DNA of 64,000 nucleotides, from the NCBI GenBank assembly GCA_017550285.1, contig JAFZPP010000001.1, forward strand, positions 102,254 to 166,253, in the 5' to 3' direction. This DNA is from Oscillospiraceae bacterium. Its GTDB lineage: Bacteria; Bacillota; Clostridia; Oscillospirales; Ruminococcaceae. Both the position numbers and the translations under genes were made by a program. This document shows, one piece after another, positions 1 through 7,726 of this stretch (positions are counted from its first letter, which is position 1; each line of letters starts with the position of its first letter). Under the pieces are notes generated by a model. It made no database searches. It saw nothing but the letters and a program-made list of their open reading frames with translations, and was not told the origin of the DNA.

Positions 1-888
1 AAGTGCTGCCGATGCGCCGTCTGCCGTTGCGGTCACAACCTGACGGATCGCCTTTGTGCGGCAGTCGCCGGCAACAAATACGCCGTCCGTATCGGTTTTA
101 CAATTCTCATCCGAAATGATATATCCGGTCTGATCGAGCGCGGAAAGTCCGGCAAATGCTTCATTCTCCGGCTGCTGACCGATTGCGACAAACATACCCG
201 TGACAGCCAGAACTTCCGGCGTTTTGTCTGCGCCCCTGAGAATCCGGATGCCCGTCAGCTTCGTATCGCCGAGCAGCGCATCAACGGTCGCCTCACAGAT
301 CACGGATACATTTTCGAGCTTTGCGATCTTTTCCTGCAAGACCGGATCGCCGGTCAAAAACGGCAAATTCTGCACAACCGTCACCGAAGTACAGATTTCC
401 GAGAGGAAAACGGCATCCTGCAATGCGGTATTGCCGCCGCCGATCACCGCGACATCCTGCTCCCGGAAGAATGCTCCGTCGCAGACAGCACAGTAGCAGA
501 CACCGTGTCCGGTGAGCTCCGCTTCATGTGCAATGCCGAGCGTGCGGTGCTTTGAGCCGGTCGCAAGAATCACGGATTTCGCATGATAGCTGCCGTATTC
601 GCCGGTCAGCACGAATCCCTCTGCATTCTTTTCAACCGCTGTGATATTGTCCATTTCCAGCACGGTGCCGTGCGCTTCCGCCTGCTCCATAAGTTTCTCG
701 GCAAACTCTGCGCCGCTGATTGCCAAAGCCGTCGGATAGTTTTCGAGCTTCGGGGAAAATGTGATCTGACCGCCGAAATTTTCCTTCTCGATCACGACCA
801 CGGATTTTCCGGCGCGCCGTGCATAGAGCGCGGCTGTCAGTCCGGCAGGTCCGGCGCCGACAACCGCGATATCATATACATCCGCCAT
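1..888 (-). CDS. trxB: Thioredoxin reductase (3' end outside window)
   Basis: NADPH-dependent flavoenzyme that reduces thioredoxin-type disulfide proteins in the cytoplasm. Translating the minus strand from the ATG at 886-888 gives an N-terminal FAD-binding motif (VVGAGPAGLTAALYA), the redox-active CAVC motif followed by DGAFF, the NADPH-binding GGGNTALQDA and the late FAD motif VFVAGDCR. The gene runs off the left edge with only the last few dozen codons missing. It starts 2 bp after the nrdD stop codon (TAA at 890-892), so it is the last visible gene of the nrdG-nrdD-trxB operon. That position suggests it recharges the redoxin domain fused to NrdD. Family identity is firm; the pairing with NrdD is inference. 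Confidence 0.95.
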   Translation of the reverse strand, partial: MADVYDIAVVGAGPAGLTAALYARRAGKSVVVIEKENFGGQITFSPKLENYPTALAISGAEFAEKLMEQAEAHGTVLEMDNITAVEKNAEGFVLTGEYGSYHAKSVILATGSKHRTLGIAHEAELTGHGVCYCAVCDGAFFREQDVAVIGGGNTALQDAVFLSEICTSVTVVQNLPFLTGDPVLQEKIAKLENVSVICEATVDALLGDTKLTGIRILRGADKTPEVLAVTGMFVAIGQQPENEAFAGLSALDQTGYIISDENCKTDTDGVFVAGDCRTKAIRQVVTATADGASAAL

Positions 889-889
889 A

Positions 890-3274
890 TTATTCTGCTT
901 GCTTGACCGCAGTCTCAGTGAACTTGCGGATATTCGAGACATTCACAATCTTTTCAAAGCCGCCGCCGTTCGGGACAACGAGCGTCGGTGCCTGATGAAT
1001 GTCATAGAACTCGACCATTGCAGGCTCCTCGTCTGCAATCACCTTTTTGTATGCGATGCCTGCATCACTCAGGAAACGCTCTGCCATTTTGCAGTTCGGG
1101 CAGGTTCTCGTCGCAAAGAGCAGAATCTCCTGCTCCGTTGCGCCGGACTTCACCGCACCGACCGATTCCGGCACATTAACAGCGCCCTTGCGCTTCAGGA
1201 TGCTGCGCTCGATAACATATTCCTTGCGATCCTTGAACTCCTGCGCCTTGCCGTCGTTGAAGTTCTTGACCGGACGGTAATAGCCGGTGATGCGGCTGTA
1301 GACTTCGGTCTCACATCCGCACTCAGGGCATACATACTGCTCGCCGACAAGATAGCCGTGGTTGCGGCATACCGAATAGGTCGGCGACATCGTGTAGTAA
1401 GGCAGCTTGTAGTTCTCTGCAATCTTGCGGACCAGATTTGCAGCGGACTTCCAGTCAGGCAGCTTTTCGCCGAGGAATGCGTGGAAGACGGTACCGGAGG
1501 TATAGCGTGTCTGGAGATCATCCTGAATATCCAGCGCCGAGAAAATATCCTCGGAGTAGCCGACCGGCAGATGCGAGCTGTTTGTATAATACGGGGTCTT
1601 GCCCGGCTCTGCTGCGGTGATGATCTCGGGATACTTTGCAACGTCATGCTTTGCAAGACGGTAGGTTGTGGACTCAGCCGGCGTCGCTTCGAGGTTATAA
1701 AGATCGCCGTACTGCTCCTGATAATCCATGAGACGGTTGCGCATATGGTCGAGCACCTCTTTGGTGAACTCCTGCGTCTCGGTATGCGTCAGATCCTTGC
1801 GAAGCCACTTTGCATTCAAACCGACCTCATTCATGCCGATCAGACCGATCGTCGAGAAGTGATTGTCGAGCGTGCCGAGATAGCGCTTCGTATAAGGATA
1901 GAGACCCTCATTCAGCAGCTTGGTGATGATCGTGCGCTTGATTTTCAGGCTGCGCGCTGCGATATCCATGAGCTTGTCGAGACGGCGGTAGAAATCGTCG
2001 ATATCCTCTGCAAGATAGGCAATACGCGGCATATTCAGCGTGACAACACCGACAGAACCGGTGCTCTCGCCGCTGCCGAAGAAGCCGCCGCTCTTTTTGC
2101 GCAGTTCGCGGAGATCAAGACGCAGACGGCAGCACATGCTGCGGATATCGCTCGGCTCCATATCGCTGTTGATATAGTTCGAGAAGTACGGCGTACCGTA
2201 TTTCGCGGTCATTTCAAAGAGAAGCTGGTTGTTCTCGGTCTCGGACCAGTCAAAATCTCTGGTAATGGAATAGGTCGGGATCGGATACTGGAAGCCTCTG
2301 CCCTGTGCATCGCCCTCGATCATGGTCTCGATAAACGCCTTGTTGACCATGTCCATTTCCTTTTTGCAGTCCTTATACTTGAAGGGCATTTCCTTGCCGC
2401 CGACGATGCAGTTGAGCTCTGCGAGGTCATTCGGAACCGTCCAGTCCAGCGTAATATTGGAGAACGGTGCCTGTGTGCCCCAGCGGGACGGCGTATTCAC
2501 ACCGAATACGAAAGATTCGATGCACTTCTTGACCTGATCGTAGGGCAGATTATCCGCCTTGACAAACGGTGCGAGGTAGGTATCAAACGAGGAGAATGCC
2601 TGTGCACCTGCCCACTCATTCTGCATGATGCCGAGGAAATTCACCATCTGATTGCAGAGCGTAGCAAGATGCTTTGCCGGTGCAGAGGTGATCTTGCCCT
2701 CGACGCCGCCGAGACCCTCCTGAATGAGCTGCTTGAGCGACCAGCCCGCGCAGTAACCGGTGAGCATCGAAAGATCATGGATATGCATATCGCCGGAGCG
2801 GTGTGCATTGGCGATCTCCTCGTCATAGATTTCGGAGAGCCAGTAGTTCGCGGTAATTGCGCCGGAGTTATTGAGAATCAGACCGCCGACCGAATAGGTC
2901 ACCGTCGAATTCTCCTTGACACGCCAGTCGGTCACCTTGACATAGCTGTCAACCGTATCTTTATAATCAAGGATCGTGGATTTCATATTGCGGAGCTTTT
3001 CACGCTGCTTGCGGTAGAGGATATATGCCTTTGCAACATCGCTGTAGCCTGCTTCTGCAAGCACATGCTCGACGCTGTCCTGAATATCCTCAACGGCGAT
3101 CATATCGTCCTTGATCTTGCTTTCAAAATCAGCGGTCACGCGCAGTGCGAGAAAATCAATCACAGACGGATGATACTGTCTGTTCTGCGCATCAAAAGCC
3201 TTGCGGATTGCTTCTGCGATTTTCGTGATCTCGAATTCGACCACTTTGCCGTCACGTTTTGTAACCTGATACAT
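890..3274 (-). CDS. nrdD: Anaerobic ribonucleoside-triphosphate reductase with C-terminal redoxin domain
   Basis: Class III, oxygen-sensitive glycyl-radical enzyme making dNTPs from NTPs. The 794-residue product begins with an ATP-cone (residues about 1-90, starting MYQVTKRDGKVVEF), continues with the catalytic barrel, and has a Cys-rich zinc region (SVCRNHG...CPECG) before the glycyl-radical loop around RITGYYRPVKNF. After that the protein carries an extra thioredoxin/glutaredoxin-like domain: CPNC at residues 725-728 and a cis-Pro APT motif near 762-764. Formate-dependent enzymes such as that of E. coli lack this domain. NrdD subtypes using thioredoxin or NrdH-like redoxins are known, and the following trxB gene fits that chemistry. 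AGGAGG lies 6 nt before the ATG. It follows nrdG by 36 bp. A long open frame on the opposite strand (899-3361) is a codon-bias artefact. Confidence 0.95.
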   Translation of the reverse strand: MYQVTKRDGKVVEFEITKIAEAIRKAFDAQNRQYHPSVIDFLALRVTADFESKIKDDMIAVEDIQDSVEHVLAEAGYSDVAKAYILYRKQREKLRNMKSTILDYKDTVDSYVKVTDWRVKENSTVTYSVGGLILNNSGAITANYWLSEIYDEEIANAHRSGDMHIHDLSMLTGYCAGWSLKQLIQEGLGGVEGKITSAPAKHLATLCNQMVNFLGIMQNEWAGAQAFSSFDTYLAPFVKADNLPYDQVKKCIESFVFGVNTPSRWGTQAPFSNITLDWTVPNDLAELNCIVGGKEMPFKYKDCKKEMDMVNKAFIETMIEGDAQGRGFQYPIPTYSITRDFDWSETENNQLLFEMTAKYGTPYFSNYINSDMEPSDIRSMCCRLRLDLRELRKKSGGFFGSGESTGSVGVVTLNMPRIAYLAEDIDDFYRRLDKLMDIAARSLKIKRTIITKLLNEGLYPYTKRYLGTLDNHFSTIGLIGMNEVGLNAKWLRKDLTHTETQEFTKEVLDHMRNRLMDYQEQYGDLYNLEATPAESTTYRLAKHDVAKYPEIITAAEPGKTPYYTNSSHLPVGYSEDIFSALDIQDDLQTRYTSGTVFHAFLGEKLPDWKSAANLVRKIAENYKLPYYTMSPTYSVCRNHGYLVGEQYVCPECGCETEVYSRITGYYRPVKNFNDGKAQEFKDRKEYVIERSILKRKGAVNVPESVGAVKSGATEQEILLFATRTCPNCKMAERFLSDAGIAYKKVIADEEPAMVEFYDIHQAPTLVVPNGGGFEKIVNVSNIRKFTETAVKQAE

Positions 3275-3310
3275 GAGAGACCTCCTGTGATAATATTTTA
3301 CACCGAGAAA

Positions 3311-4003
3311 TCAAATCCCGCGCAGCGCGGCATTCGGCACATCCCTGCGGACAATCTCTAAAAACTGCCGCATCTCGGAAGGCGTGCATCCGGAAACCGA
3401 ATTGTCAATCAGTCTGCCGGAATTCTGAAAATTCTGCAAAAAATAGGCTTCGGCGCCGCGAATCCATTTTCCGATTGCGGAAAAGTCTTCGGCAGTATGA
3501 TACTGCTTTACGACCGTCGTGCGGAACTCATACGGGATGTTCCCCTGCTGCATAAGGTAACGGACACTCTGATGCACTGCATCTACGCTGAACCGCTCAG
3601 TGCCGGCGGTCACGGCGTATTTCTCAGGGCTGTTCTTAATGTCCATTGCGACCATGCTGATGAGTCCGCTCTCGCAGATTTCACGGAGCTTTTCAGGCTG
3701 GGTGCCGTTCGTATCGAGCTTCACGGCAAATCCCATTTCGCAGATCGGATGCAAAAACGAAATCAAATCGGGCTGAAGAAGCGGCTCGCCGCCGGTCACG
3801 CATACACCGTCGAGCAAGCCGATGCGCTTTTTCAGAAACGTGTACAGCTCGTCCGCTGTCAGCGCCTCCTCATACGCTCCCGTGACCAGTCCCGCATTGT
3901 GGCAGAACGGGCAGCGGAAATTGCATCCCCATGTGAAGACCGTGCAGGCGGTTTTTCCCGGATAATCCAGCAGCGTCAGCTTCTGTAAGCCTGCAATTTT
4001 CAC
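3311..4003 (-). CDS. nrdG: Anaerobic ribonucleotide reductase activating protein (radical SAM)
   Basis: Activase that uses a 4Fe-4S cluster and S-adenosylmethionine to create the glycyl radical in NrdD. The radical-SAM signature CNFRCPFC (CxxxCxxC) sits near residue 27, in the context WGCNFRCPFCHNAG, followed by a GGEPLLQPDL motif. At 230 residues it is longer than E. coli NrdG (about 154) and matches the longer form usual in clostridia. The start is GTG (4001-4003) with GGGGTG 5 nt upstream; no better in-frame ATG is available. First gene of the nrdG-nrdD-trxB operon, reading from the promoter at 4145-4173. Confidence 0.93.
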   Translation of the reverse strand: MKIAGLQKLTLLDYPGKTACTVFTWGCNFRCPFCHNAGLVTGAYEEALTADELYTFLKKRIGLLDGVCVTGGEPLLQPDLISFLHPICEMGFAVKLDTNGTQPEKLREICESGLISMVAMDIKNSPEKYAVTAGTERFSVDAVHQSVRYLMQQGNIPYEFRTTVVKQYHTAEDFSAIGKWIRGAEAYFLQNFQNSGRLIDNSVSGCTPSEMRQFLEIVRRDVPNAALRGI

Positions 4004-4088
4004 GATGACACCCCATTTTCATTTCGTTAAAGCATTCAACCTATAAGATACCCGCCTGTTTTCACAGGTTTTATAGCGAAGAGCCGAA

Positions 4089-4136
4089 ACACAAGATATA
4101 GTGTTGCATTTTCAAAATCATCACAATACCTCGTGC
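4089..4136 (-). promoter_or_regulatory. Pair of NrdR-box-like operators
   Basis: Two 16-bp sites lie 32 bp apart start to start. The first, 4089-4104, reads ACACAAGATATAGTGT and agrees with the NrdR box consensus (ACACWATATNTTGTGT) at 13 of 15 defined positions. The second, 4121-4136 (TCACAATACCTCGTGC), agrees at 11 of 15. Tandem boxes separated by about three helical turns are the known arrangement for NrdR, the ATP/dATP-sensing repressor of ribonucleotide reductase genes. Both lie just downstream of the nrdG -10 box, where a repressor would block initiation or elongation. Confidence 0.75.
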
Positions 4137-4144
4137 TGATTTCT

Positions 4145-4173
4145 ATTATATATTCTTTTCGCCGGTTTGTCAA
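4145..4173 (-). promoter_or_regulatory. Consensus promoter of the nrdG-nrdD-trxB operon
   Basis: On the minus strand TTGACA (4168-4173), a 17-bp spacer and TATAAT (4145-4150) form a perfect sigma-A promoter. The predicted start near 4138 leaves a leader of about 135 nt to nrdG that contains the NrdR-like sites. Confidence 0.85.
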
Positions 4174-4377
4174 TAGCAATTTTGCTATTTTGAATATTTT
4201 ATTTTGATTTAACAGATATGTATTTCAGGCAGTTATTCCACAGATGAAGCATTTTTCGCGCACACGCATGAAAAACAAATAATCAGATATATTACCATTA
4301 TAAGACGCGGCTCATTTTCGATAAAAGATGCAGTATTTTCATACGGTTTTTTTACGTCGCCAAACAGAGCGCCGTAC

Positions 4378-4406
4378 TTGACATTCCGGCATTTATATGG
4401 TATAAT
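4378..4406 (+). promoter_or_regulatory. Consensus promoter of the ACT protein-hom operon
   Basis: TTGACA (4378-4383), 17-bp spacer, TATAAT (4401-4406). A short GTCC-TTCTA-GGAC hairpin lies in the leader at about 4427-4440. No T-box or other long leader is visible. The rest of 4174-4377 holds no gene that I can support. Confidence 0.85.
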
Positions 4407-4466
4407 GGTCATATCACAAAAACAACTGTCCTTCTAGGACGGAAGGCATTATGAGGTACGCATACC

Positions 4467-4910
4467 ATGTCTGAATATGAAAAAAACTGGGTGGTCGTAG
4501 ATTCCTCCGTTCTGCCCGAGGTCATTCTGAAAACACTGACAGTCAAACGGATGCTTGCGAACCGTGAGGAAAAAAGCTCCTCCGCTGCATGCCGCGCGGT
4601 CGGAATCTCGCGCAGTGCATTCTATAAATACCGCGATTCCGTCTTCATCTATGAGGAACAGATGCGCGATCAGATTTTCACGGTCTATCTGATTCTTCAT
4701 GATGAAGCAGGCATTCTATCCGGCGTGCTGCATACGCTTTCCGATGCAAACGCCAATGTCCTGACACTGAATCAGAGCATTCCGGTGGACGGCGCCGCTG
4801 CGGTGACAATCACCTTCCGGCTCCAGGAATCCGCGAATGTCTCCGCACTCTGCAATGCGCTGAGCGAACGAAGAGGCGTTGTTGAGGTGCGTCTGCTCTC
4901 CGGAAGCTGA
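4467..4910 (+). CDS. ACT domain-containing protein, PheB-like
   Basis: 147-residue cytoplasmic protein of the PheB/UPF0735 type. The N-terminal third contains a helix-turn-helix-like stretch (SAACRAVGISRSAFYKYRD); the C-terminal half (about 68-147) is an ACT domain, the fold that commonly binds amino acids to regulate biosynthetic enzymes. It lies 71 bp upstream of homoserine dehydrogenase behind a shared consensus promoter, an arrangement known in Firmicutes, so a role in sensing aspartate-family amino acids is likely. The ATG at 4467 has only a weak GAGG upstream. The ligand and any DNA binding are not shown by the sequence. Confidence 0.85.
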   Translation: MSEYEKNWVVVDSSVLPEVILKTLTVKRMLANREEKSSSAACRAVGISRSAFYKYRDSVFIYEEQMRDQIFTVYLILHDEAGILSGVLHTLSDANANVLTLNQSIPVDGAAAVTITFRLQESANVSALCNALSERRGVVEVRLLSGS

Positions 4911-4981
4911 GCGCAGACCGCACATACAAAATCAAATGAAATGAGGTCAAAAGCGCCGGACGATGCGGCGCGAGCAAACAC

Positions 4982-6232
4982 ATGAAGAAATTTGCAGTTC
5001 TGGGATTTGGTACGGTCGGCTCCGGTGTTGTGGAGCTGTTCTACAAAAACCGCAATAAAATCGAACAAAAAGCAGGCACGGATTTTGAGCTCGCATATAT
5101 TCTCGATCTCCGTGATTTTCCGGATTCGCCCTATGCCGGCAAATTCACCAAGAGCATGGATGCAATTCTCGCAGATCAGGATGTCACGGTCGTCGCGGAA
5201 TGCATGGGCGGCGTCGAGCCTGCATTCACCTATCTGAAGCAGTGCCTTGAGCGCGGCATCAGCGTTGTCACCTCCAATAAGGAGCTCATCGCAAAGAAGG
5301 GTGCCGAGCTGCTGGCAAAGGCAAAGGAACATGCCTGCAACTGCTTCTTTGAAGCGAGCGTCGGCGGCGCAATCCCGATCATCCGTCCGCTGCACCGCTG
5401 CCTGGCCGCAAATGAGATTTCCGCAATCTACGGCATTCTCAACGGCACAACGAACTATATCCTCAATAAAATGCTGACCGACGGCATGACCTTTGCCGAT
5501 GCGCTCGAAAAAGCACAGAAGCACGGCTATGCAGAGCGTGAACCGAGCGCCGATGTGGACGGTCACGATGCATGCCGCAAAATCTGCATTCTCTCCTCGC
5601 TGGCATTCGGTAAGCATGTCTATCCGGAGAGCGTCTATACAAAGGGCATCCGCGAGATCTCGCTGGACGATGCATCCTCTGCCGATGCGCTGGACGGTGC
5701 TGTCAAGCTGATCGCATTTGTAAAGAAGCTCGAAGACGGCAGAATCCTTCCGGCTGTCATGCCGATGTTTGTGCCGCATGAGAATATGATCTCCCGCGTG
5801 GACGGCGTATTCAACTGCGTTGAGGTCTGCGGCGACGCAATCGACCGTGCATATTTCTGCGGCAGAGGTGCCGGCAAGTTCCCGACGGCAAGTGCTGTCA
5901 TGGGCGACGTGATCGAAGCCGTCAAGCATCACAAGACCGTCTTCTCACAGGATTGGGTCGATGCCGGAACACAGGATTTCATCGCCGGAATCGACGAGCT
6001 GACATGCGGCATGTTCATTCGCTTCGACAGCAACTATGACGCGGCTGCACTGAGCGAATTCGCTGCAAACTATCTTGCTGCAAACGGTCATGCAGATGAA
6101 GCAGTCAGCGCAGTCAACAACGCCTGCCTCATCACCGTTCCGCTGAATCAATCCGAGCGCGAGGCGCTGCTCGACGCCTTCCGTGCAAACGGTATGCCGG
6201 TTTCGCACTGGATGCCTGCCATGGAAGCATAA
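4982..6232 (+). CDS. hom: Homoserine dehydrogenase
   Basis: Catalyses NAD(P)H-dependent reduction of aspartate semialdehyde to homoserine, the branch to threonine and methionine. The 416-residue product opens with a Rossmann motif (GFGTVGSGVVELF, from about residue 8), then shows family motifs ASVGGAIPII and LNGTTNYIL and the catalytic-region stretch EREPSADVDGHDACRK. A C-terminal segment of about 80 residues is compatible with the regulatory ACT domain found in Gram-positive Hom proteins. The Shine-Dalgarno sequence is weak, so coupling to the upstream ACT gene is possible. A strong terminator follows. Confidence 0.95.
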   Translation: MKKFAVLGFGTVGSGVVELFYKNRNKIEQKAGTDFELAYILDLRDFPDSPYAGKFTKSMDAILADQDVTVVAECMGGVEPAFTYLKQCLERGISVVTSNKELIAKKGAELLAKAKEHACNCFFEASVGGAIPIIRPLHRCLAANEISAIYGILNGTTNYILNKMLTDGMTFADALEKAQKHGYAEREPSADVDGHDACRKICILSSLAFGKHVYPESVYTKGIREISLDDASSADALDGAVKLIAFVKKLEDGRILPAVMPMFVPHENMISRVDGVFNCVEVCGDAIDRAYFCGRGAGKFPTASAVMGDVIEAVKHHKTVFSQDWVDAGTQDFIAGIDELTCGMFIRFDSNYDAAALSEFAANYLAANGHADEAVSAVNNACLITVPLNQSEREALLDAFRANGMPVSHWMPAMEA

Positions 6233-6247
6233 TTCACAAAGAAAAGA

Positions 6248-6283
6248 GGAATCCGGATAATGATGTCCGGATTCCGTTTTTTT
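6248..6283 (+). terminator. Intrinsic terminator after hom
   Basis: Perfect 10-bp stem GGAATCCGGA / TCCGGATTCC with an 8-nt loop, followed by GTTTTTTT. It ends the + strand operon just before the convergent CE2 gene. Confidence 0.9.
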
Positions 6284-6293
6284 CTCATCTGAT

Positions 6294-7604
6294 TCATTCG
6301 GCTGCCTTTTGTTCCGCATCAAACGGAATCCCCAGCGCCTTGCTGATCTGCTCCGCGGCGAGATAAGCGTTTTTCTCATGCGTCACAGGCGACGGATGCC
6401 AGTCAGCACCGAGACCGTCTGCCATATTCTGCGACGGCGATTCATAGCAGCTTGTCTTCGCATCACCGAATTCCTTGACGGCTGCCTCAAGATACGGATA
6501 CAGCTCCTGACAGCCCATGATGCCGAGTGTGCAGACGATTGCCGCATCCGGATTGCATTGACGCACCTGTTTCAGGAAAGCAAGATAATTCGCCTGATAC
6601 TCCTTCGCGCGTGTCGCAAGCGCATGCTTTGCATAGGAATCATCATTCGTACCGAGATTGATAAACACCACATCGACAGGATGCGATGCAAAATCCCATG
6701 GCACTGCATAGTCACCGAACTTGGCAACATTTTCATAGACCGGCGGTACCAGCGATCCTGCGTTTATATTACCGTCTCCCGTATAGCCGGAAATCACACC
6801 GTATCCGCTGTAGCTGACCGCGCTGTAATCCGCGTCGAGCATCTGTGCCGCAAGATATGCATAGGACTTTGAAAAATCCTCCGTACCGGTCTCGAAGCCC
6901 TCATTCTGCGAAGCTGCACCGACACCGTATGCACAGGTGATCGAATCACCGACGAACTCGATCATCAGGTCTTTTTTCGCTGTCGGCTGCACCGGCTTCG
7001 CGGCGGAAGACGTCACATCAAACTGTTTTACGCCGATTGCGCCGTTATTCGCCTCGGAAAGATGCATGACCTTGACGGTCGCAGTACGCTTCTCCGTACC
7101 GGAGAACAGCTTGACAATCTGCTCCTTCTCGCCCATGACCACATCCTTGATCAGCGTTCCGTCTACATAGACGCCGTAGCGCGGACGGTATTTCGCGCTG
7201 GAATTGATGCTGTTGTCGCCCGCAATCGTCACACTTGCCTCGGTACCCGTCACGGTACATTCGACCGCAGAGCCGCTGTGTACAAGCCATGTGACACCGT
7301 TCTTCGTCAGCGTTCTGCCGATCAGCTTTGTCTGCTCGGTGATTGCGGTGACGGTTTGCGTTCTGAGCTCTCCGGTATCTGAGTGTGCTTCTGCAATCAC
7401 CGCCCGCTTCATCAGTGTGAGATCGACTGCGTTGATGATACCGTCCCCGTTGAAGTCATCTGCTGTTGTCATTGCGCCGTTCGTCGTCAGTGTTTTCACC
7501 AGATGCTGCACATCATTTACATTTGCTGCCGCCGCATTCAGCGGCAAAACAGCCTGCACTGCGAGCATCACTGCGGCGATTGCGGCAATTCTCTTTGTTT
7601 GCAT
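6294..7604 (-). CDS. CE2-type acetyl esterase with N-terminal dockerin-like segment
   Basis: Secreted carbohydrate O-acetyl esterase, 436 residues. A signal peptide (about 1-27) is followed by a short dockerin-like segment in which the first repeat is reduced to a helix (VNDVQHLVKTL) and only one calcium loop, DFNGDGIINAVDLTLMKRAV, is complete. Residues about 75-200 form a beta-rich region like the CE2 N-terminal jelly roll. The SGNH hydrolase domain then shows block I EFVGDSITCAYG (nucleophile Ser), GTNDD, and DWHPS with the catalytic His. CE2 enzymes deacetylate plant polysaccharides; C. thermocellum has a cellulosomal member. Most dockerins are C-terminal, so the N-terminal place is notable. 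GGAGGG lies just before the ATG. Monocistronic with its own promoter. Confidence 0.88.
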   Translation of the reverse strand: MQTKRIAAIAAVMLAVQAVLPLNAAAANVNDVQHLVKTLTTNGAMTTADDFNGDGIINAVDLTLMKRAVIAEAHSDTGELRTQTVTAITEQTKLIGRTLTKNGVTWLVHSGSAVECTVTGTEASVTIAGDNSINSSAKYRPRYGVYVDGTLIKDVVMGEKEQIVKLFSGTEKRTATVKVMHLSEANNGAIGVKQFDVTSSAAKPVQPTAKKDLMIEFVGDSITCAYGVGAASQNEGFETGTEDFSKSYAYLAAQMLDADYSAVSYSGYGVISGYTGDGNINAGSLVPPVYENVAKFGDYAVPWDFASHPVDVVFINLGTNDDSYAKHALATRAKEYQANYLAFLKQVRQCNPDAAIVCTLGIMGCQELYPYLEAAVKEFGDAKTSCYESPSQNMADGLGADWHPSPVTHEKNAYLAAEQISKALGIPFDAEQKAAE

Positions 7605-7627
7605 GGCAAACCCTCCTTCCTAAAGCA

Positions 7628-7656
7628 ATTATAAAGGAAACAATATTGTATGTCAA
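7628..7656 (-). promoter_or_regulatory. Consensus promoter of the CE2 esterase gene
   Basis: Minus strand TTGACA (7651-7656), 17-bp spacer, TATAAT (7628-7633); the start codon is about 20 bp downstream of the -10 box. Confidence 0.85.
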
Positions 7657-7681
7657 TGACAAATTGTACCACATACGTAAC

Positions 7682-7717
7682 AAAAAATCCCGCACAGTCT
7701 CCTGTACGGGATTTTTT
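7682..7717 (-). terminator. Terminator of the SpoIID-like gene
   Basis: Hairpin with arms around AAAATCCCG and CGGGATTTT flanked by A and T runs on both sides, so it could work in either direction. It closes the sortase / SpoIID-like unit and precedes the CE2 promoter. Confidence 0.8.
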
Positions 7718-7726
7718 CATCTTCAA

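Noticed and set aside
899..3361. 820-codon open frame on the + strand
   Set aside because: It lies entirely opposite nrdD, has no recognisable domains or ribosome binding site, and is explained by the codon bias of the real gene (few TTA/CTA/TCA codons).
4772..5932. 386-codon open frame on the - strand opposite hom
   Set aside because: Antisense to homoserine dehydrogenase with full family motifs; no start signal.
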